A stretch of 64,000 nt of DNA from Gemmobacter denitrificans (lineage in GTDB: Bacteria > Pseudomonadota > Alphaproteobacteria > Rhodobacterales > Rhodobacteraceae), in contig NZ_JBALHR010000003.1 in assembly GCF_036964905.1 (NCBI RefSeq), positions 124,001-188,000 of the forward strand. The letters run 5' to 3'. The position numbers and the translations under genes were made by a program. Each line of letters begins with the position of its first letter. Position 1 is the first letter of the stretch. This document shows, piece after piece, positions 59,598-64,000 of the stretch. Under the pieces are notes generated by a model. The model had not been told where the DNA came from, searched no databases, and saw only the letters and a list, made by a program, of their open reading frames with translations.

Positions 59598-61967
59598 CTA
59601 CCGGAAATAGCGGCTGGAAATCAGGCCGAAAACCCCGGCCAGACGATGGCGCAGTTCGCCCAGCCGTTCGACGGTCAGGTCAGCCGGCCGGGCCACGCGC
59701 AGATCGGTGTCCAGCGTCAGCAAGACCCGGTCCAGTTCGGGCATCTCGCCGCCCGGCTGCGGTTGCGGCAGACGTTCCAGATGATGGCGCATCTGGGCGA
59801 TCTGGTACAGCACGGCGCGCGGGTTCTGTGCATCCTGCGCCAGCAAGTCCAGCACGGTTTCGGGTGAAGGGCCAAAGCGATAGCGGCGCTGATGGGTCAT
59901 CACGCTGTCGCCCACCTCGATGGCGATTTCCAGCGCGCCGGGCGGGGCTTCGGGGCCGGTGAAGGCCGCCAGCAGCAGCAGCGTGCCATCGGCCCGTTCC
60001 TGTGCCCGGCCCAGTGACAGAAAGCGCCAGCCGGCAAAGTGATACATGTTTTCATGCACCAGCCCGGAGAACCCGGAAATCTTGCGCAGCAGCACCGACA
60101 GCGCCTGTGCCGCATCGCCGTTTTCCGCCACCTTCCCGGTCAGTCGGTCAGCAAAACGGGCCAGATCGTTCAGCGCGTTCCAGCCATCGGGCGAGAACCG
60201 GTCCCGCACCTTTGATGCCGCGCCACGCGCCGCCCCGATCAGCATGGGCAGGGTTTCGGGGATCGGGCGGTCGGGGGTCAGCCCCAGCCCGGCCAGATGT
60301 TCGGCAAAGGCCGCCATGCGCGGCTCGGACGCATCGCCGGTTTCAGCCATGCGCAGATGCCACGCCCGCAGCAGGCGGATCGCGCCTTCGGCCCGTTCGA
60401 CATAGCGGCCCAACCAATACAGATTGTCAGCCGCGCGGGCGGGCAGGATGCCGGGCGGGGCGCGTTCCGGGCCTGATCCGCTGACCAGTGTATCGGCTGG
60501 CACAGGTCGGTCGGCGACCACCCAGACATCGGCCACCGATCCGCCCGCCTGCATGGCCAGCGCCATCGCATCATCCGATTTGCCGATCCGGGCATAGCCG
60601 CCGGGCATGAAGGTCCAACCTTCAGACGTGCGGGCGGCAAAGACCCGGATTGTCATCGGACGCGGCACCAGCTTCCCGTCGGCCCATGCGGGGGTGGTGG
60701 ACAGGGTGACCGCCTCCTGCCCGACCAGCCGCCGTCCGTCGCGGTCCAGCCGCGCGGCTAGCGCGGTTTCGGGGCCCAGCACGGTGTCGTTGCCGCTGGC
60801 AAAGGGAAGTGCGGTATCCAGCGCGCCACCGATCATCATGCGCCCGGCATTGGCCATCACATAGGCCCGTTCCGCAGGCGGGCCGCACCACCATGTTGCG
60901 ATATTGGGCAGGCGCAAGGTTTCACCCAGCAGGGTTTCACACAGGCGCGGCAGGAAGGCCATGAAGGCGCGGGTTTCCAGCAGCCCCGATCCTGGCGCGT
61001 TGACAAGGTTCAGCCCACCATGGCGGATCGCACCGATCAGCCCCGGCGTTCCGATCTGCGAGCTTTCGTCCAGTTCCAGCGGATCGCAGAAATCACCATC
61101 TATCCGCCGCCAGAGCAGGCCAAGCGGCTCCAGCCCTTTCACAGTGCGCACCATGGCCTGACCGTTTTCGACGATCAGGTCTTCGCCCTCGAGCAAGGTC
61201 AGGCCCAGATAACGGGCGATATAGGTGTGTTCATAATAGGTGTCGTTGTTCGGCCCGGGGGTCAGGATCGCCATGCGTCGGCCATCACCGGCCAGATGTT
61301 CCATCGTCGCGCGGAAGGCGCGAAAGAACCCGGCCAGACGGCGGATATTGGCGCGGGGAAACGGGTCCGAGAAGATCCGCGTCGTGGCCATGCGGTTTTC
61401 CAGCGCAAAGCCCGCGCCCGAAGGCGCCTGCGCCCGGTCGCCCAGCACAAAGAACGACCCGTCCGGCGAACGGCCGATTTCAAAGGCCAGATGGTGCAGC
61501 CAATGGCCTGATGCGGGTGTCACCCCCACCATGGGGCGCAGCCATTGCGGGTTTTCGGCCACCAGTTCCGCCGGAAGATGCCCGTCAGCCACCAGCCGCG
61601 CCGGGCCGTATAGATCGGCCATCACCCGTTCCAGCAATTCGGCCCGTTGGGCCAGCCCGTCGCAGATGCCCTGCCACTCGGCATCCGAGATCAGAACCGG
61701 AACATGGCTGAGCGGCCATTCACGCTCTTGTGCCGGGCCACCACCATAAAGCCGGAAATAGACCCCGGCATCGCGCAGATATTGCGCGCCCCGGCCAAAG
61801 CGGGTGGCGACGTCCTCGGGCGAGAGGCTGGCCAATTGGGTGATGAACGGCTGCCAGACCGGGCGCATGCGGCCCTGTCCGTCGAACAGCTCATCGGCCA
61901 CGCCGGGTTGCGGCGTGTAATCCGCCAGCAGGGCGGTGCGGGGCAGGGGGGCTGCGGCGGGTGTCAT
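59598..61967 (-). CDS. circularly permuted ATP-grasp protein fused to an alpha-E domain
   Basis: The 789-residue protein has two parts. Residues about 1-480 are a circularly permuted type 2 ATP-grasp (former DUF404/DUF407): LVAENPQWLRPMVGVTPASGHWLH, RMAILTPGPNNDTYYEHTYIARYLG, LLWRRIDGDFCDPLEL and NAPGSGLLETRAFMAFLP are family stretches. Residues about 490-789 are an alpha-E domain (former DUF403) that starts PARAADNLYWLGRYVERAEG. The two are separate genes in many genomes. The context with two transglutaminase-like genes suggests peptide-bond formation on a small metabolite or protein, but no substrate is known. Confidence 0.88.
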   Translation of the reverse strand: MTPAAAPLPRTALLADYTPQPGVADELFDGQGRMRPVWQPFITQLASLSPEDVATRFGRGAQYLRDAGVYFRLYGGGPAQEREWPLSHVPVLISDAEWQGICDGLAQRAELLERVMADLYGPARLVADGHLPAELVAENPQWLRPMVGVTPASGHWLHHLAFEIGRSPDGSFFVLGDRAQAPSGAGFALENRMATTRIFSDPFPRANIRRLAGFFRAFRATMEHLAGDGRRMAILTPGPNNDTYYEHTYIARYLGLTLLEGEDLIVENGQAMVRTVKGLEPLGLLWRRIDGDFCDPLELDESSQIGTPGLIGAIRHGGLNLVNAPGSGLLETRAFMAFLPRLCETLLGETLRLPNIATWWCGPPAERAYVMANAGRMMIGGALDTALPFASGNDTVLGPETALAARLDRDGRRLVGQEAVTLSTTPAWADGKLVPRPMTIRVFAARTSEGWTFMPGGYARIGKSDDAMALAMQAGGSVADVWVVADRPVPADTLVSGSGPERAPPGILPARAADNLYWLGRYVERAEGAIRLLRAWHLRMAETGDASEPRMAAFAEHLAGLGLTPDRPIPETLPMLIGAARGAASKVRDRFSPDGWNALNDLARFADRLTGKVAENGDAAQALSVLLRKISGFSGLVHENMYHFAGWRFLSLGRAQERADGTLLLLAAFTGPEAPPGALEIAIEVGDSVMTHQRRYRFGPSPETVLDLLAQDAQNPRAVLYQIAQMRHHLERLPQPQPGGEMPELDRVLLTLDTDLRVARPADLTVERLGELRHRLAGVFGLISSRYFR

Positions 61968-61974
61968 TCCGCCG

Positions 61975-64000
61975 TTATAGACCCGGCGCGCGCCGCAGGT
62001 CGAGCGTCATCGGAAATTCCGGATGCGGCTGTTCCGGGGCAGGGGCATAGCTTCCGGGCTGGTGGCCATGCGCCTCGAACCGCGCCAGACGGCGCGCCTC
62101 GGCCTCATAGCCATTCACCGGGAAGGTGTCATAGTTGCGCCCGCCCGGATGCGCGACGTGATAGACACACCCGCCAAGCGCCCGCCCTGTCCAATCATCA
62201 TAGATGTCGAAGGTCAGCGGCGCATTGACCGGCAGCACCGGATGCAGCGCCGCCGCCGGTTGCCACGCCTTGTAGCGCACGCCGCCCACGGCCTCGCCAC
62301 TGGTGCCGGTGCGCGCCAGCGGCACGGGTCGCCGGTTGCACATCACCCGGTAGCGATCCTGATGCAGGGTGGTCAGCTTCACCTGCAGCCGTTCCACCGA
62401 GCTGTCGGTATAGCGCACCGTGCCGCCGATCGCCCCGGTTTCGCCCAGCACATGCCAGGGTTCCAGCGCCTGCCGCAGCTCCAGATGCACGCCCTCAACC
62501 TCGATCTGCCCGCAGAAGGGGAAGCGGAACTCGGCCTGCGCCTGATACCAGACCGGATCGAGCTTGAAGCCATGCTGGCCCAGATCGTCGAGCAGCGAGA
62601 GGAAGTCGGCCCAGATGAAATGCGGCAGCATGAAGCGGTCATGCAGCACCGTGCCCCAGCGGACCGGCTTGCCCGTAACCGGCGCCTTCCAGCAGCGCGC
62701 GATGATCGCCCGGATCAACAATTGCTGCGCCAGGTTCATGCGCGGATGCGGCGGCATTTCAAACCCGCGAAACTCCACCAGACCCAGCCGCCCTGTGGGG
62801 CCATCGGGGGAATAGAGCTTGTCGATGCAGATCTCGGCGCGATGGGTGTTGCCGGTGACATCAATCAGGATGTTGCGCAGCAGCCGGTCCACCAGCCAGG
62901 GCGGCGGCAGCGGCCCACCCGCCACCGGATCGCCAATCTGGTTCAGCGCGATTTCCAGCTCGTAAAGGCTGTCATGCCGTGCCTCGTCAATGCGCGGGGC
63001 CTGAGAGGTTGGCCCGATGAACAGCCCCGAGAAGAGGTAAGACAGCGATGGGTGCCGCTGCCAGATCAGGATCAGCGATTTCAGCAGATCGGGGCGGCGC
63101 AGGAAGGGGCTGTCGCCCATCGTTTCGCCGCCGACCACCACATGGTTGCCGCCGCCTGTGCCGGTATGGCGGCCGTCGATCATGAACTTGTCGGCGCCCA
63201 GGCGGCAATTGCGCGCCTCGTCATAGATCGCCTCGGTGGTGGCGACACAATCTTCCCAACTATGGGCGGGGTGGATGTTCACCTCGATCACACCCGGATC
63301 GGGGGCGACGCGGATCACGTTCAGGCGCGGATCGTTGGGGGGCGCATAGCCTTCGATATGGATGGGCAGGCCAAGCGCCTCGGCGGTCACTTCGGCGGTG
63401 GCCAGCAATTCGAGATAATCTTCCAGCGCTTCACAGGGCGGCATGAACAGGCACAGACGCCCGTCGCGCGGTTCCATGGCGATGGCGGTGCGCACCGCGC
63501 CCTCTGCCGGATCCACGCCCACCTGTGCCACCTGCCGCTGACGGCCCGGCTTGTCCGCGCGCGTGGTGCCGCTTTGGGTATGGCCCGCGCTGGTTTCCGG
63601 CGTCATCGCGGCAATCTCGGCGGCCTCCTGCGCCAAGCGGTCCAGCTCGGCCTGCACTTCGGCCAGCCGATGCGGCGCGACGCGGGCGTAGAAGTCCGGC
63701 AGGGGCGCCAGCGGCAGCGAGGTATCGGCCGGATAGCTGTAGGGATATTGCGCAGGCGGAATATAGGGCAGCCCCGCCAGCGGCAGGCGAAAGCCCACCG
63801 GGCTGTCACCGGGCACAAGGAACAGATAGCCGCGCCGGGGTTTCCACATCTCGGACCGCCATTTCGGCGCCCCCGCCTTGGATTGCCAGCGTTGCAGGGG
63901 CAGCACAAAACCCGAAGGTTCGGTCAGACCACGCGAAAACACCCGGGCAAAGCGCGAGCGTTCTTCCGGGTCTTTCAGCTTGCTGTTTTCCGGGCTGACA
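61975..64000 (-). CDS. transglutaminase/DUF2126 protein, N-terminus beyond window (partial)
   Basis: The visible part is the C-terminal 675 or so residues of a protein usually about 1100 long. The frame stays open to the window edge, with DPEERSRFARVFSRGL before the first internal start-like GTG at 63942. Recognised DUF2126 stretches are VLPLQRWQS, MFMPP-type LCLFMPPCEALEDYLELL, GADKFMIDGRHTGTGGGNHVVVGG, LFIGPTSQAPRIDEARHDSLYELEIAL and EFRGFEMPPHPRMNL. The transglutaminase core lies outside the window. It precedes the ATP-grasp gene by 7 bp and is the first gene of the trio. Confidence 0.88.
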   Translation of the reverse strand, partial: VSPENSKLKDPEERSRFARVFSRGLTEPSGFVLPLQRWQSKAGAPKWRSEMWKPRRGYLFLVPGDSPVGFRLPLAGLPYIPPAQYPYSYPADTSLPLAPLPDFYARVAPHRLAEVQAELDRLAQEAAEIAAMTPETSAGHTQSGTTRADKPGRQRQVAQVGVDPAEGAVRTAIAMEPRDGRLCLFMPPCEALEDYLELLATAEVTAEALGLPIHIEGYAPPNDPRLNVIRVAPDPGVIEVNIHPAHSWEDCVATTEAIYDEARNCRLGADKFMIDGRHTGTGGGNHVVVGGETMGDSPFLRRPDLLKSLILIWQRHPSLSYLFSGLFIGPTSQAPRIDEARHDSLYELEIALNQIGDPVAGGPLPPPWLVDRLLRNILIDVTGNTHRAEICIDKLYSPDGPTGRLGLVEFRGFEMPPHPRMNLAQQLLIRAIIARCWKAPVTGKPVRWGTVLHDRFMLPHFIWADFLSLLDDLGQHGFKLDPVWYQAQAEFRFPFCGQIEVEGVHLELRQALEPWHVLGETGAIGGTVRYTDSSVERLQVKLTTLHQDRYRVMCNRRPVPLARTGTSGEAVGGVRYKAWQPAAALHPVLPVNAPLTFDIYDDWTGRALGGCVYHVAHPGGRNYDTFPVNGYEAEARRLARFEAHGHQPGSYAPAPEQPHPEFPMTLDLRRAPGL

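Overview
The window looks like chromosome of a Rhodobacteraceae member (Alphaproteobacteria). It is uniformly GC-rich, with tightly packed operons and frequent ATGA/TGATG overlaps. It carries a hup/hyp uptake-hydrogenase set with Rhodobacter capsulatus-type gene content (hupTUV, hypF, hupSLC, hupDFGHJK, hypAB, hupR, hypCDE), a DctS/DctR-controlled DctPQM TRAP transporter, an IalB-family protein and a DUF2794 protein. I see no rRNA, tRNA, CRISPR array, insertion sequence or phage gene. The genus cannot be fixed from the sequence alone.

Layout. (1) 269-7764: exopolysaccharide genes on both strands: an ExoY-type priming transferase, a Wzz/GumC co-polymerase with a CpsD-type ATPase, a GT2 glycosyltransferase, a WecG/TagA transferase, an acyltransferase-3 and an O-antigen-polymerase-like membrane protein whose best start is CTG. 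(2) 8064-20030: a three-gene biosynthetic block directly downstream. It contains a 2.1-kb-residue type I PKS (KS-AT-KR-DH-ACP-TE), a GT2 glycosyltransferase coupled by TGATG, and a 1513-residue NRPS-like protein with an N-terminal formyltransferase, a condensation remnant, an adenylation domain split by a luciferase-like monooxygenase, and a carrier domain. This is the best candidate for an undescribed system: probably a small N-formylated or oxidised, glycosylated product, or a modification of the polysaccharide. (3) 20085-28370: zapE; a carbonic anhydrase-SbtA-SbtB-like operon for bicarbonate uptake; a small Hpt-like protein with leucyl aminopeptidase and an NlpC/P60 hydrolase; DUF2794; a ReAV-type asparaginase; an IalB-family protein. 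(4) 28421-38680: exbB-exbD-tonB, rlmN, an enoyl-CoA hydratase, dctS-dctR and dctPQM. (5) 38756-58711: the hydrogenase locus, arranged head to head. hupDFGHJK-hypAB-hupR-hypCDE runs leftward and hupTUV-hypF-hupSLEC runs rightward from a shared 292-bp region. (6) 58689-64000: two transglutaminase-family proteins flanking a circularly permuted ATP-grasp/alpha-E protein, an uncharacterised conserved trio.

How the parts work together. HupUV senses H2 and controls the HupT kinase, which acts on HupR. HupR controls hupSL. HupS is exported by Tat with HupL and feeds electrons to the cytochrome b HupC. HypA-F and HupDFGHJK build the NiFe centre, and HypB and HupE supply nickel. The HupR here has a degenerate Walker A and no GAFTGA loop, so it should act without sigma-54. 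A short repeated intergenic element (hairpin plus a roughly 30-nt conserved tail carrying the ribosome binding site) precedes both hypE and hypF. Two in-frame hexanucleotide microsatellites lie in hypB and tonB.
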